Assembly: GCA_028829895.1 (NCBI GenBank)
Contig: CM054179.1
Span: forward strand, 47,873,891 to 47,937,890
Direction of reading: 5' to 3'
Source of the DNA: Sinotaia quadrata
Lineage: Eukaryota > Mollusca > Gastropoda > Architaenioglossa > Viviparidae
DNA: 64,000 bases
Below the pieces are notes generated by a model. The model was not told the origin of the DNA and made no database searches. It saw only the letters and a program-made list of their open reading frames with translations. This document shows, in pieces, positions 1 to 13,375 of this stretch (positions are counted from its first letter, which is position 1; each line of letters begins with the position of its first letter). The position numbers were made by a program, and so were the translations under genes.

Positions 1-604
1 AGACAAACAGAGACTGTATCAAAGAACTATTAGTTGACTATTAATGTATTAAAAGCAATGAACTCCGACATGTGACTAGTCTGCCAAGGGAAATCAAAGG
101 CGAAGGAAACAGCACGAGGTAGTTTGAAAAACGGTCTTTAGGTTATTTAAAATGGCTTAATGCTTGTTGAACTTTTCTGGCAGAATACGAGACCGATGGA
201 ATGACAAGATAGAAGACGTAATTAAGTCCAAGGTCAAGGTTTCAAATATCATCACACTAAGTACACTGGAATTAACATCGACCGCTGAGCTGTAAAACAG
301 ATTTCAGCCGCATGCGAATGACTTGAAATTTTGTAAAAATTATTTTTTAATTTCTAGGAATTTCTTTAATTAAACAGAATATCGTTAAAAATTCTGACTG
401 ATATAAATGGACATTGAAATGGACATCAAACCAGCATTATCCGTTTGAATTTATACTTGTCAGTCCATTTGTCTCCTATTTTCAATTCGAACTTGTCCTC
501 ACGCCCAGACTGCAAATGCGATGTAATTATGATATTTTCGCGTGCATTTTGAAATTTCACCTAACTAAAGCTGGGTGTTTGAAGGGTGTTGACATGTAAG
601 GTTT
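1..604. other. Unique AT-rich sequence, no gene seen
   Basis: Non-repetitive AT-rich DNA. The only open frame of note is a short one at 414-599 without similarity that I recognise, no good start context and no splice context. I see no RNA gene or mobile element. Confidence 0.5.
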
Positions 605-1000
605 GTTTCCAATTACAGTCCATAAAAGTATTTCTCTCTCTCTCTCTCTCTCTCTCCAATTGCAGTCCAAGTATTTCTCTCTCTCTCCAATTACAGTCCA
701 TACAAGTATTTCTCTCTCTCTCTCTCTCCAATTGCAGTCCATACAAGTATTTCTCTCTCTCTCTTCAATTACAGTCCATACAAGTATTTCTCTCTCTCTC
801 CAATTACAGTCCATACAAGTATTTCTCTCTCTCTCTCTCTCCAATTGCAGTCCATACAAGTATTTCTCTCTCTCTCTCTCCAATTACAGTCCATACAAGT
901 ATTTCTCTCTCTCTTCAATTACAGTCCATACAAGAATTTCTCTCTCTCTCCAATTACAGTCCATACAAGTATTTCTCTTTCTCTCCAATTACAGTCTAAC
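605..1000. repeat. TC-rich minisatellite, about nine units
   Basis: Each unit reads CAATTACAGTCCATACAAG, then TATTT and a (TC)n tract of variable length, so unit length varies (roughly 36-60 bp). Alternate units carry TTGCAG or TTACAG. The Leu/Ser- and Glu/Arg-rich open frames on both strands here come from the repeat. The compound structure, a unique core plus an elastic dinucleotide tail, is typical of slippage combined with unequal exchange. Confidence 0.9.
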
Positions 1001-1105
1001 AGTTAAGATAATTTTTTTAAATAACTGTTAACGATTTAAAGATATTTTTAAAAAACTTGCGTCTTTAAGATTTAAAGATATATTTGTAAAAACTGCGTCT
1101 TTCTA

Positions 1106-1107
<2 letters not shown>

Positions 1108-1161
<54 letters not shown>
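1108..1161. repeat. (GT)n microsatellite
   Basis: About 26 uninterrupted GT dinucleotides. Confidence 0.97.
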
Positions 1162-1162
<1 letters not shown>

Positions 1163-2606
1163 AAATGAGCAGAATCTAAACGTCATCTGGAGAGAAAAAG
1201 TTAGAGTTAGTTATTTAACAGAGAACGACCCAAATGTATTATAAGACTGAAAGTACGATGCAAAAATAGTAAGAAAGATAGATTTCTTGCATGAACGAAT
1301 AAAATCGGATTCTTTGAAGAAAACATATGTGTAAAATTGAATAAAACTCATCACTTAAACACACGTTCTTCAAAATACATTATTGAAAGAATTCCTCAAC
1401 TCTATAAATGGTGACATTTTTCGCTGATGTGAAAGATTGATAAATGAATGCTCATCGTTTGACGTTTTTCTTTTTTCTTTCACTTACTATATTTGTTGTT
1501 ATCTCATTGATTAAATCTGAGTGTAAAAAATCTATGCTATTGCAAGATACCCTTCCCTTTAAGGGTGATCGTTCTTAGCAATCCAAATTCGTCACAACCC
1601 AGTGAACCGCTATGCCACATTTAACAATTATTTCGCTCACGTTATTGTGCATAGAGAGGTTAAAATCCCAGTAATGAGCTATTAATACTTTTTTAAAATG
1701 TAATATATTCCCGAGCTTTAACCAAGTAAGAGGAAGGAACTCGCCACTCGTGTAATTATTATAAGTCAGCCAGGTTTCAATTCTGGACTTATGGAATTCG
1801 GCAGAACGGACTCGTAATGACCAAACTTTTCCTTTTCAAGCTGAAGGAAAACTTGTAATCTCCTTGTCATTGTTTGTAATGACCAGAGACAAGGACTTCT
1901 AAAGACATAATCGGTTACTCTTTTTCCCCCAACCATGTCAGATCACAGCAGTCATGATGAATGTCTGCCGTATCCGTGTGCAGTAACTGGTTAATGCCCT
2001 TGCTTTTGAAGTCCGCGCGTGAATCTAAGCAACACGATATAGAAAGAAATCTCGTTCTCTTCTTGTTCATGCACTGGCAAAAATTTGCCGTTGCTCGCGG
2101 ACGGAAATCGTCAGTTCCGCACCAAACTGCCTAAGTTATCCATCTTAGGAAGTATGCAATCTGGTATCAGCAAAGTATGAAGTCCGACATGACTTCAAAG
2201 ACATTATTGTTTTGCCAAACTTAAAATGAGAGAGAAAGAGAGAGAGAGAAATGAAAAATAAAAAATGTGGAGACAAACTAACATAACCGATTGCGCTGGA
2301 AAATGCGGTAGCTGGAACAAGCAACTGATTTTCTAGTTTGGAAAAAAAAAATTAAAAGTCAGGAGTCCATTCAAAGAGAATGCCAATGGCAATCTGTCGA
2401 ATTAGCATATTTATTTTTTTTGTTTGTTGTTGAAATTGCCAATGAAAGAAAATGACGAGTCTTGCTCAAGATTTAAAACTGAAGGAGGTGAGGCGTCTTT
2501 AATGACTTTTGTGCCATGATGCACGTGTTCTGTTTGGGTCTTTGTCACCAAAAGAGTCAATTACTGCTGCCTCATGTGCAAGCTGAATGCAGAGAAAATG
2601 AAATAG
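1162..2606. other. Unique sequence, no gene seen
   Basis: AT-rich non-repetitive sequence apart from a short AG-rich run near 2228-2250. No open frame with coding character and no mobile-element signature recognised on either strand. Confidence 0.5.
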
Positions 2607-2850
<244 letters not shown>

Positions 2851-3124
2851 AGACGGATAATGTGTGTTCGAGCACACGTGTGTGTGGCAGAAGATTTGGC
2901 AGACATACTAATCTGGAACACTTGACAGGTAAAGTGGTGATTTAGAGGGGATTAAGGTGTTACCGTGCAAGGCTTTGATGGAGAGCGTGCGCGAGTCGTG
3001 AGTGAACGAGTCTTCAGGTGTGTTGTCTTAGGGGTGAGCAAGGTGGGTATGAAACGCACTGTCCGGGTGGAGTGTGTGTCTGTTGAATATGCAGTTTTTT
3101 ACACCAGAGACCAGGCATAGCAAT

Positions 3125-3450
3125 GATCTGCATTGTGTCTTTTTTCTCTCTTGTATCTAGCAATTCTCTCCCTGGTTTTGACTAATGTATCATAGCAGTC
3201 CTCATTGTGTCTTTGTCTCTTGTATCTAGCAATTCTCTCCCTGGTTTTGACTAATGTATCATAGCAGTCCTCATTATGTCTCTGTCTCTTGTATTTAGCA
3301 ATTCTCTCCCTGGTTTTGACTAATGTATCATAGCAGTCCTCATTATGTCTCTGTCTCTTGTATCTAGCAATTCTCTCCCTGGTTTTGACTAATGTATCAT
3401 AGCAGTCCTCATTGTGTCTTTGTCTCTTGTATCTAATAATTCTCTCATTG
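3125..3450. repeat. 69-bp minisatellite, about 4.7 units
   Basis: The 69-bp unit contains CTCCCTGGTTTTGACTAATG and ATCATAGCAGTCCTCATT. Because 69 is a multiple of three, the minus strand stays open for 120 codons as a 23-residue basic repeat (RERIARYKRQ, then RHNEDCYDTLVKT). Units differ by scattered transitions, some of which change residues (R to K). No splice sites or start support translation, so I call it non-coding. Confidence 0.85.
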
Positions 3451-6400
3451 TCCTTAGTCATTGTGGCTACTAATCCTTCCCGTCTGTAACTTTCATGTCG
3501 AGTAATCTTTTCATGTCTTTGACTCAGTGACTATTAAGCCTCTCCCCATCTTTGTGTTGGTAACTTTTCACGCAGTTATGACTGTATTTAAATGCAAACA
3601 GTTAGTTATAAGAAGGTAAATAAAAAATAATAATTAGCATGAATGATGATGATGAAGATGATGACTGCAATGAAAATCATAAAATTCAGAGCTGAGTTTT
3701 GTTGATTGAATACATAATAACTCGCTAAGTTGCTTTATAAAGAGTTTTTTTTTTTAAAAGGTTCAAATTTAACCAGTCAGCCATGTGGACTTATCATATC
3801 GCAGTAAAAATCAGTGGTCCGTGTCTCTCACTGACACCATTTATTAAAATGGCGAAGCAGATGGTCGTAACAACACGAGAGAGTCAGGAAGCCAACGCAA
3901 ATTTTTTGAAATTGTTATTCTTCTGATCTTCCGCCACGTTTAACACGGCAACTGCTTTAGTTCTTTTTGTAGGTGCTCCGTGAATAAGGGAGCTTATCCT
4001 TTCACAGACTATGACCTTCGACCCTAGACAGACTTAAAAACATTTCCCACAATGTCTGCTTGTCGATGGCACATGTAAGGGGCAGAAAGAGCGAGTGAAA
4101 ATGTACACGCGCATAAATGAGATAAATGAGATGTGCGTTTGTGTGTGTGACAAAGTTGAGAGTAGAGAAATTTAAAATTCTTCCGAGAATGAGATGAGTG
4201 TCTTTACTTTTTCCCCCTATTGTTTAACTTAGTTTCATTTCTATTTCTTGAGCAAGAAGTTAGTTTTCGACTTTGAACTTCATTTTCATGCCTGGTTCGA
4301 TGATACTTTATTTAATCCTTTTTAGATTCTATCTGTCAAATGTATTCCTATTTCTCTGGCATTCAGTTTTACTAATGATATATCATTATTTATTTAAAAT
4401 TTAATCTTAGAATGAATAAGTGAGTTAGTACTGTTTATCCTAGAACTTTAATTTAATTCCTTATGCATTTTGCTGTATTGACAAATCGTTTCTTGTACCT
4501 TATATTTGCGCTACTTTTTGGTAGATGTATTAGTGAGACGGCTGACACAACCTTTTCGTCTTTATATTGTTTTCTAAGCTATTTTAATGAATTGTCTAAA
4601 TCAACCTTTTCTGTAAATTTAATTGTCATTGCCTGATGTGAATTTAGATTTATTTCTAATTCGAACGACATTTCTGCCCACACTATTGTCATGTAAATCT
4701 GCCTGTTTGTGAAATTTAATTATTTGCTTGTTTAGCAGATGCCATGTAGTTTATCAAAACCTGTTGTTGTTTTTTTCGGGCAGATAATGAAGATTTTTCT
4801 GTCTCAGCCAGGAAATATCGTATATAACAATGAATATAATATAGACATATCTAATGTACCACGTTCAGTAATACACCAACTACTAAGGGATAGATGAACT
4901 ATTCTAAACTCTTCAAACAAACAAACAAACAAACAAGAAAACAAATAAATAAATACACAAGCAAACACAAACAAAGGAAAGAAACGAACAGAAGTTGAAA
5001 TTTTAAGGTTATGAAAATAATTCTACCCTATCCGATAATCGAGGCACTAAGCCCACTGCCATGTCTTTGAAATAACAGTAAATTTACCACCACTCCCGAG
5101 CATTACCGATACCCTGGTCTCTACCTCGAGAGGATAGCTCCGTACCACGCCCTCAAACCGATCTTATCATGTAGAGTTGTAGACTCTACCCACTTCTGTC
5201 TCATTCGTTGGAATTTTACCCATGATGCAAAGAGCCCATCTTCAGAAGCAGATGAAGACTCCATGTTCTTCATTAATAAACAGCAGCAGAACGCGAAACT
5301 AAGAAAATACCATACCGTTTGCTGTTGCGAAGGAGACACAGAGGTAATGGCAGGCTATAATCTCATGCTGACAAAATACCAACAGCGGTTAGGGAACACC
5401 TTGACGACACTTCAAGGTTAATTTATCTTTGTTCGACCACAACAGGCAGGCATTTTGTTCTTATTCCGTTACCTTACGAGTTGAAACATCAGCTAGAGGG
5501 TACTCATTTCATTTAAAGATTTGGGATTTCTTCTTCCGGACAGCTTCAATTTTGGTGGTCAGCATTCGTGACTTGCGCGAGTGTTAAATAATTTCAGCGT
5601 TGTTACCAGTCAACGTGTGTTCATCATGGGCACAAGGAATAAGCCACTCTTAGAATACTTGTTTTCAGTAGTCAAGTATTTTAAAATATATAATTAGTAC
5701 AGGTGAGTGTCAAATAACTATTTAGAAACACTAAGTGAAATATTAAACTTTATAAACTTATAATTGAAATGAAAACCACAAGGTTTTAAACAGCCATTAA
5801 CTTTTTAAATATAACTTTTGCTATTGTTTAAAGCAGGAAGAAAAAGTTTATAAGATACGTTACGAAGGAAAGAGGACTTACTAACAGTTCGGCTTAAGAA
5901 GATGGAGTGCTGTTCCTTGCCTTTTATTTTGAGTATAAAATTGCTTCTCACAGTGTGTGATGGATGATTTCAGATTTTTTTCTCCCCGCTCGGTAGCAAA
6001 TTGTCTGCCATTTTTCAAAAGACACCTCTGACTACGTCTTAGCAATGATAATAAATATATTAAAATGAAAACTCTATTGTAACGCCGATTCTAACTGCGA
6101 AAAGTACTTGTATACATAAATTTTGACTTTGCCTGTCTGAAATTTTTAGTGGTTCGAAATCTAATCTCAAATCCAGACAGTAAACACCGAGGACAAAGTA
6201 AAAAATGATTATACAGGGGCAGACTATAAGTAAGTAATCCATTCATTGTTTCCTAGTTAATATTGTAGAAATCTTTGATGTTTAAAATGTGTGTTCTCAT
6301 GAAATACGTTTGTGAACAAAAAATATGATGAGAGCTGTAATACCTTTTGAGATATCATTAATTTAGTGTCGTTATTTATAGACAACATTTTTTGATATAT

Positions 6401-7866
6401 AATGAATGTGTGATTTTCCAAATTCTTCTTCCGTTAACTTCTTCGTTCCACAGGAATTGCAGGAAAACTTTTCATCTTCAAGATATTCTCGGTCTTTTGT
6501 TTGGTTCCTGTGGAGCCTTCCTCTCTTCTCTTGTATTTAGGGAGGGTGGTTGGAGGTGTGTTCTGCTGTTGTTGGGTGTTTTGCTTCGTGTACGTCTTTG
6601 TGTCGACTGTTACCGATCCTCTTACCTCTGTGGGTTCTTTTTTTAAAATTTATATTTTATTATTATTATTTTTAATTTTTTTATGCCTTTGCCTTTTAGG
6701 TGGGTTTGTTTAGGGGTGGGATGAGTTCGTGTCTGGTGTGTGCTGGTTGGGAAATTTGTGTGTGTGTGTGTGTGTGTTTGTTCGCTTTATAGTAGGTGTA
6801 GTGTGCTTGTCTCTATTAGGTATATGATAAAGGCTAGGTGTATGTGCTTTTGATTACGTTCTTAAGTAAAATATAAACCACACTGAAAAACAGTCTATCA
6901 ATTCTAATACACATAGTCACAAACAACAAGAAAAAGCAGATAAAATGCAAAAAATTCCTTTTCAGTTGCAAATAAATTGCATAGGGAAACGGGCTTTAAT
7001 TTCATAAAATTGCTCGCAAAACGCAAAAAAAGACGAACATTAATGGCATCATAACATATGATGCTGATGAACAAAATACATCCAAAATGCATCGTGTACC
7101 ATGTAGTTAATGCCTCTCACCCCCCTCCCCCCCCCCCCGCAAAGGTATTGCAAAGAAAATGTGGAAATTATTGAAGGCTCAAAAGGACCATTTCAGCAAA
7201 TTTTAACCAAAATAATGCATTAACGAAGTTTAATGCAAAACAGATAAATAAGCAAACTGTCATATCTCTGAAGCTATACATCATACACAGTTGGTTCACA
7301 TATCAAAATGATTAGCAAACAAAACTCTGTCTTAATATGTAAAGATAATGTGTGTTTAATCCTATATTAAGTTACAGTTTTCATTTTATGTACAAATTTT
7401 ATTTTGAAAGAAAATTAAAACTGATAAATGGTCACATTTCGGAAACTATACAAAGCATAGTTAGAACGAAGTTATCCGTTTACCTACAGACAGATATGTT
7501 ATCTATAACTTTTTATTTGTTTTAGTATTTTTAAAATAGAAACTTTCATATTTAAAAATCTTTAAAACTGCATGCTAGTATTCTATAGCCATAATTTATA
7601 GATATAAAAACATGATTGACACATATTGTTATTAATTATAACCAATAATAAGAAATACAAATATTTGTATTTTTTTGTGACAAGTATTACAGTGTTGAAA
7701 ATATTTATGAAAACCTTATTGGTAAAACATGTGTACATCAACTAAATACACATTAGTGACATGATATTTGATATAATACTAATGTACTCTATAAATACAA
7801 CTTAATTCACTTCTTTGATATTTGTTTCCAACAATGAATACCGACAACACCGGTTTAAATATTTTA
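3451..7866. other. Long AT-rich interval, no gene seen
   Basis: Contains a short (AAAC)n run near 4915-4936, a T-rich/GT-rich patch at 6640-6780 and a C-homopolymer at about 7120-7138. The open frames at 5121-5339 (minus) and 6392-6713 (plus) have no recognisable domain and skewed composition, so I do not call them. No mobile element recognised. Confidence 0.45.
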
Positions 7867-8277
7867 TTAATCGCGGTAAATATTTTTATAAATAGAAAAT
7901 TCTTCCTGAACAGCTCTATATATCCACGTTCTTTCGTTGGTTGTCTCCTTTGTTAAACTCCATTTAAAAACAAACTTGACATCCACATCATCACAAATAT
8001 TTCTAAACTGTTCCATAAATATTATATTAAAACTGCTGCTACTGTGAACTTCTAATACCTCACCAGTGAAAACTCTAGTCCTAAGTTCGTAACACACCGC
8101 AACATGCTCCCCTTGGCTTGTAAATCCACCATATTGTTTCAGTTTCTTCGGTAGTAGGCTGCTTGGAACATTATCTAGATCATTTGTTCTAATCACTTCC
8201 ATTGTATCTTGGCTGCCATCTGCGTCTACCAACAGCTCAACATGTGCACTAGAACATTTTCTTGCAATTATGTGCAC
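7867..8277 (-). CDS. Unknown protein fragment, possible 3'-terminal exon
   Basis: This is one of very few open frames with mixed, non-repetitive amino-acid composition. It runs 136 codons and ends in TAA. The first codon of the frame is GTG just after an in-frame stop, so the true 5' end is probably a splice junction or lost; the first ATG is some 26 codons in. It contains LLPKKLKQYGGF, GEHVAVCYE, GEVLEVHSSSSFNIIFMEQF and VKFVFKW. The middle looks like a small beta-barrel of the kind found at the ends of transposon-encoded proteins (a VAV-YE strand, then an F-tG-V-EV strand), which is only an impression. An AATAAA overlaps the stop codon on the minus strand and is followed by a GT-rich stretch, as expected of a polyadenylation site. 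No family is assigned. It could be a real terminal exon, a transposon relic or chance. Confidence 0.35.
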   Translation of the reverse strand: MHIIARKCSSAHVELLVDADGSQDTMEVIRTNDLDNVPSSLLPKKLKQYGGFTSQGEHVAVCYELRTRVFTGEVLEVHSSSSFNIIFMEQFRNICDDVDVKFVFKWSLTKETTNERTWIYRAVQEEFSIYKNIYRD

Positions 8278-8419
8278 AAATTATCGGCACGGGTTTTGAA
8301 TCTTTACCCTTTATTTTTAAATACGTAGTATTAGCACCCCCAAAATCAACCTATGTTCTTTTATCTCCAGCTGGAATATATTTTGTCTTAGCAATGAATG
8401 GTGTGACATGCCTGAAGTA

Positions 8420-8795
8420 AGTTTGCAATTTCAATAATTAAATAATTAATGTAATATAAAAATCATCATGTTCTCTTTAATAATTAAATAATGTAATATA
8501 ATAATGTAATATAAAAACCCTCATGTTCTCTTTAATAATTAAATAATGTAATAGAATATAATAATGTAATAAAAATCCTCATGTTCTCTTTAATACTCAA
8601 ATATTGTAATATAAAAATCCTCATGTTCTCTTCAATAATTAAATAATGTAATATAAAAATCCTCATGTTCTCTTCAATAATTAAATAATGTAATATAAAA
8701 ATCCTCATGTTCTCTTCAATAATTAAATAATGTAATATAAAAATCCTCATGTTCTCTTTAATAATTAAATAATGTAAAATAAAAATCCTCATGTT
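8420..8795. repeat. AT-rich 42-bp minisatellite, about eight units
   Basis: The unit contains ATTAAATAATGTAATATAAA followed by AATCCTCATGTTCTCTT. Units on the left are irregular and those at 8600-8760 nearly identical. Because 42 is a multiple of three, the minus strand is open as a MRIFILHYLI-type repeat, which I treat as an artefact. Confidence 0.9.
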
Positions 8796-9152
8796 AACTT
8801 TCTCTTCATTTGTCTACCACCAAAGAAATTTAAAGAACGTGAAATCAAAGAAAAAGGCAGAAACTAAACATAATATTTTAAAATTCAGAGGAAAACATTA
8901 TGTTCAAATTCAAAACAAAACAGGGCAAGAAATATAAACGATTTGCATATAAAAACCTGCACTAAATAAAATATTTTAGTATTATTGTAAATCCACTGCT
9001 TGAAATTAACATTTCAAGACCCAAGTGTTTTGATGGTTTACTACTTTAACATCGAGAGTTATCTTTTCTTTGTTTACATTATCGTTGTTTTAAATTATTT
9101 TTCTAAATAATAAAATTACCATCATTACTAAAATCAACTCAGTAAACAAAAT

Positions 9153-9153
9153 A

Positions 9154-9226
<73 letters not shown>

Positions 9227-9239
9227 ACACACACACACA
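9153..9239. repeat. (AC)n microsatellite
   Basis: About 43 AC dinucleotides with a single phase slip (CACCACAC) near 9225. Confidence 0.97.
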
Positions 9240-9556
9240 ATCTGCTAATTCAAAATTTGTATTGCAAGAACAAATCAAATTTTCGCGATAGAGCGACACA
9301 CTGACTAACCTATTTTCAAACCACAGAAGTGGTATTGAGGAAGATAAATTAATCACTTTGCTTTTTTAAAAAAATAATCAGAGAGTAAAGTAATAATTAA
9401 TAAATGCTTATGAAAAGATCTTACCAATAAGAGGTTTCAACTGTTCGTACATAACACAAAAATTAGCAGTTTCGTCAACGCAATATGCTTCGGACATGAA
9501 GTCATGACTGTTTATCTGTGACGCATAGTCTTTCTCCCCCCCCTCTCTTATTTTCT

Positions 9557-10100
<544 letters not shown>

Positions 10101-10179
10101 ATTTTTTTTCTTCCACCGGAGGCTCGTTTTGAGTAAATCATAGCATTAGTTGATTTGCACGACAGTTTTGTTGTGTTTC

Positions 10180-10275
10180 TACACACACACACTCTCACAC
10201 ACACATACACACGCCACGCACGCACGCACACACAACCCAAACCAAGCAAGAAACAATAACTACACACACACAAAT
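10180..10275. repeat. Imperfect AC-rich tract
   Basis: A degenerate (CA)n region with CGCACGCACG interruptions. It looks like an old, decaying microsatellite. Confidence 0.8.
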
Positions 10276-11060
10276 AATGTACATACGTTTCTAATGTATA
10301 TAAGTAATTTAGTCAAGTTTGATTGTATGCATGAGTGCACACACAATCACTCATATATATTTTAGCATGCATATCTCTAAATGTGAATGTGTATAAATTA
10401 GTTGTTATCAGTGAGTGCGTTTGAATTTACGTGTGCACAGATTTATGTAAGGATGAATTAGTAAGCAAAATTTGTCAAACCCAATCTGTGACAAATATAT
10501 ATTTGACTTAGTGTCGTATGTGCCTATTTTGGTTCGTTGCATACGACAATAACGGCTTTTTATACACTAAATTTTGCAATGCACAAAATAGTTTTAAAAT
10601 AAATTAAAATTCTCTCTCTCCATTTTTTTTTCTGACAGTACATTTACTATCATAATTAAGACGTGGTAATTGGTTTTCACCAGATATATTTTACAGCGTT
10701 TACTTGATAATTTTGTTTTAAGTGAAACGCATCTTTAAAGAACTGAGTATTATTCGCACTATAGAAATGTTATGAACTTCAAGGAAAAGAATTGTGCATT
10801 TTAATTAAATGGATTTTCACGACGTTGTAAGTCTTTTGATGTGCTGCCCTTGTCAGAAATGGCCGAGCTGTCACGAGACGTTGGGGATGTAGGTGCCCTT
10901 GCTTTAGTTTTTGGGTCAGAAATTGTCAGTGGAGAAAGGCCTGTCGCTGCCAGGTTTTATTTTTTAGTACGAATTAACAGCCGATCAAAAGTTGAAAATT
11001 TTAAACGGTTTTATTTATTTTTTTGAAAATGTTGCGTTGGTTGAGCTGCATTCTTACGTG
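10276..11060. other. Unique sequence, no gene seen
   Basis: AT-rich, non-repetitive. The open frame at 10841-11026 is short, without a recognised domain and without splice support. Confidence 0.45.
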
Positions 11061-11064
11061 TCAA

Positions 11065-11221
11065 AGCTTATTATTAGTAAAGCATCTTTCAGGTTATGTT
11101 CACACTATGCTTGTTGTAATGACAACTACAATATTAAGTGTCTAAGCTTGTTATTAGCTAAAGCATCTCTCAGGTTATGTTCACAAGATGCTTGTTGTAA
11201 TGACAACTGCAATATTTGTGT
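11065..11221. repeat. Two-copy tandem duplication, about 80 bp
   Basis: CAGGTTATGTTCACA and GCTTGTTGTAATGACAACT occur twice with the same spacing. The copies differ at several positions, so the duplication is not recent. Each copy includes the imperfect palindrome TTGTAATGACAA. Confidence 0.85.
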
Positions 11222-11803
11222 GTGCATATAGGCGTATTGTTTGACATTGCTATCTAAAGTGCGTTTTCGTACTTGTGTGCTCGATATTTAAGATGCTGTT
11301 AGCTAAAAAAACGCCTGTATAGTGTTTGAAATTGTGACAACTCTCTGAGCACCCTTCACTCATTGTGATTATTATTTATTAATTAATAACACATAACTAA
11401 TTACAAGTGATCGAGAATCTTAATTTATAGTTATTACTAAATCTCCCAAAAGACCAACATGTCTCTCACTTTGTGGATTACAAGGGTGTGTAAAACTCTA
11501 CTCTTTACACAATAATAAGACAGACGTTTTACTGTCGCATAAAGTTCTGCAGGTAAAGAAGTAATAAAATCCGTCTTATATTTATATTTAACGGACCCCC
11601 ATCCACTCACTATTACTCCAACATAAGGTTTTAATATATGTGCAAGAAGGTTAATACATTTAACAGTAAATTTATTAAATCAACAATCAAATATACAACA
11701 TATAAATATAATCTAAAGACAATTGACAATTACATCACTTCACAACAATGTTTGATTAACGCTAGAAAACTCATTCAGTTTATCATAGCATAGACATCAG
11801 CAT

Positions 11804-11805
<2 letters not shown>

Positions 11806-11894
<89 letters not shown>
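11806..11894. repeat. (AC)n microsatellite
   Basis: About 44 uninterrupted AC dinucleotides, followed by ATACATATAT. Confidence 0.97.
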
Positions 11895-11897
<3 letters not shown>

Positions 11898-13238
11898 TAT
11901 ATAATCACACTCATAGATATAATTCATCATAGAAATGAGAGTGGAGTTTTAGGGAGATAATTATAGTCAATGTATATAACCTTTTCAAAGATGGCAGCTG
12001 CTGCTAACACCTGTCCACAATCACACAGTTTGCAATAAGTCATTGTCTTTCTTATTCAGGTGATGATCCAACATACTCCTTCTAGGAATGCTACACAACT
12101 GTTCCAGAATCTTCGATGCCCTCACAAAGCACATTGTGGAGAATAATTCAGAACTTCGCAAACACTTCACACATAATGTTCTGGCACACCACAAGGAATG
12201 TTCAATGTAATCTTCATGAATTCTTGAGACTAAACTCAGACCTCAATTTTTGCCATATTGGCTCTCGAATGAAATTCACAGGAATTTACAGCAACACATT
12301 TACTGATAAGTTCGATGATAATGCCAACATGATACATAGTCGCTGAAGTGAGTACAAGACTATGAAGTAAAATGGCGAACTCCATTCTGCAAAAGTCGAA
12401 TTAAGGCAGCGCTAAATTTCAGGCATATTTCATCTCTAATCTCCTTTCATTCTCACACACATTTTCATCTTACAAATCCTGCAAAGATATTCATTAGCAA
12501 GATACACATAAGAAATATAGCTTAACATGTTTAATATACAACATAATAACAATTAATGAATTAGTGAAATAATGGTTCAATTACATAAATCATTCTCCAA
12601 TTCAAATCATAGGTCAATACCAAACATGTACAAACTATTTCTAAGTAAATTTTTTCTTTCTCAGTCAGTTAATTTACATGAACCTAATGATCGCCTTTAT
12701 GACCGGACTAGAGTTATGTCAAAATAAAATTGATTAGAATATAGGACTTTCTTCAACAAAATAACTTTCAGTCCATCCTCGTTGGATGAATTTGTTAAGA
12801 GCAAGTATGATACTATTAGAGAAACTTCTCATCCATTTGGAACTAGTTTGGATTGCATCAGCAAATTCTAGCATATTCTCCACCTCAGTTGATTACTCCA
12901 CCTCTGTCCCTTAAAAATATCAGCATAAGCAGTGGCAAGGTCGGGTCATTTTGACATTTAGCAATTTATATAACAATTAAGTTTAGAAATAAGGATAAGA
13001 AAATTTACTCAGCCACATAAATATATTTTTTATATTTAAGATTCAAATTTTTAATGATTATTAAATTAAGAATCTTGTTAAATATTGTACATAATTTATT
13101 GAGAAACTCTTAAATTGTTTTTATAGTAACAAAATGTCTAATAATGTCTGAAATAAAAACTCATAAAAGTGCATTTAATATGTAGAAAATATAAAATTAA
13201 TGACATAATATGGGTGTATTTACGTCTTTATATTATTG
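11895..13238. other. AT-rich interval, no gene seen
   Basis: No repeat or mobile-element structure recognised. The frame at 12116-12346 has mixed composition but no recognisable domain, start context or splice sites. Confidence 0.45.
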
Positions 13239-13239
13239 T

Positions 13240-13375
13240 TAAGACAGGTACTTTCTATGTGAATCTAGATCTTATAGCAACAGTCCGGACAGGTTCTATG
13301 TATGTGAATCTAACCCGTAAATCAATTTTCCGGACAGGCTCTATGTGAATCTAGCACTTATAGCAAGAATATGAC
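13240..13375. repeat. Degenerate three-copy repeat, about 50 bp
   Basis: GGACAGGTTCTATG or GGACAGGCTCTATG followed by TGAATCTA recurs three times with insertions. A further related piece (CTGGTCAGACTCCGTGTC) lies near 13510. Confidence 0.7.

Noticed and set aside
3099..3461. 120-codon basic repeat protein
   Set aside because: Arises from a 69-bp minisatellite; no flanking coding sequence or regulatory context.
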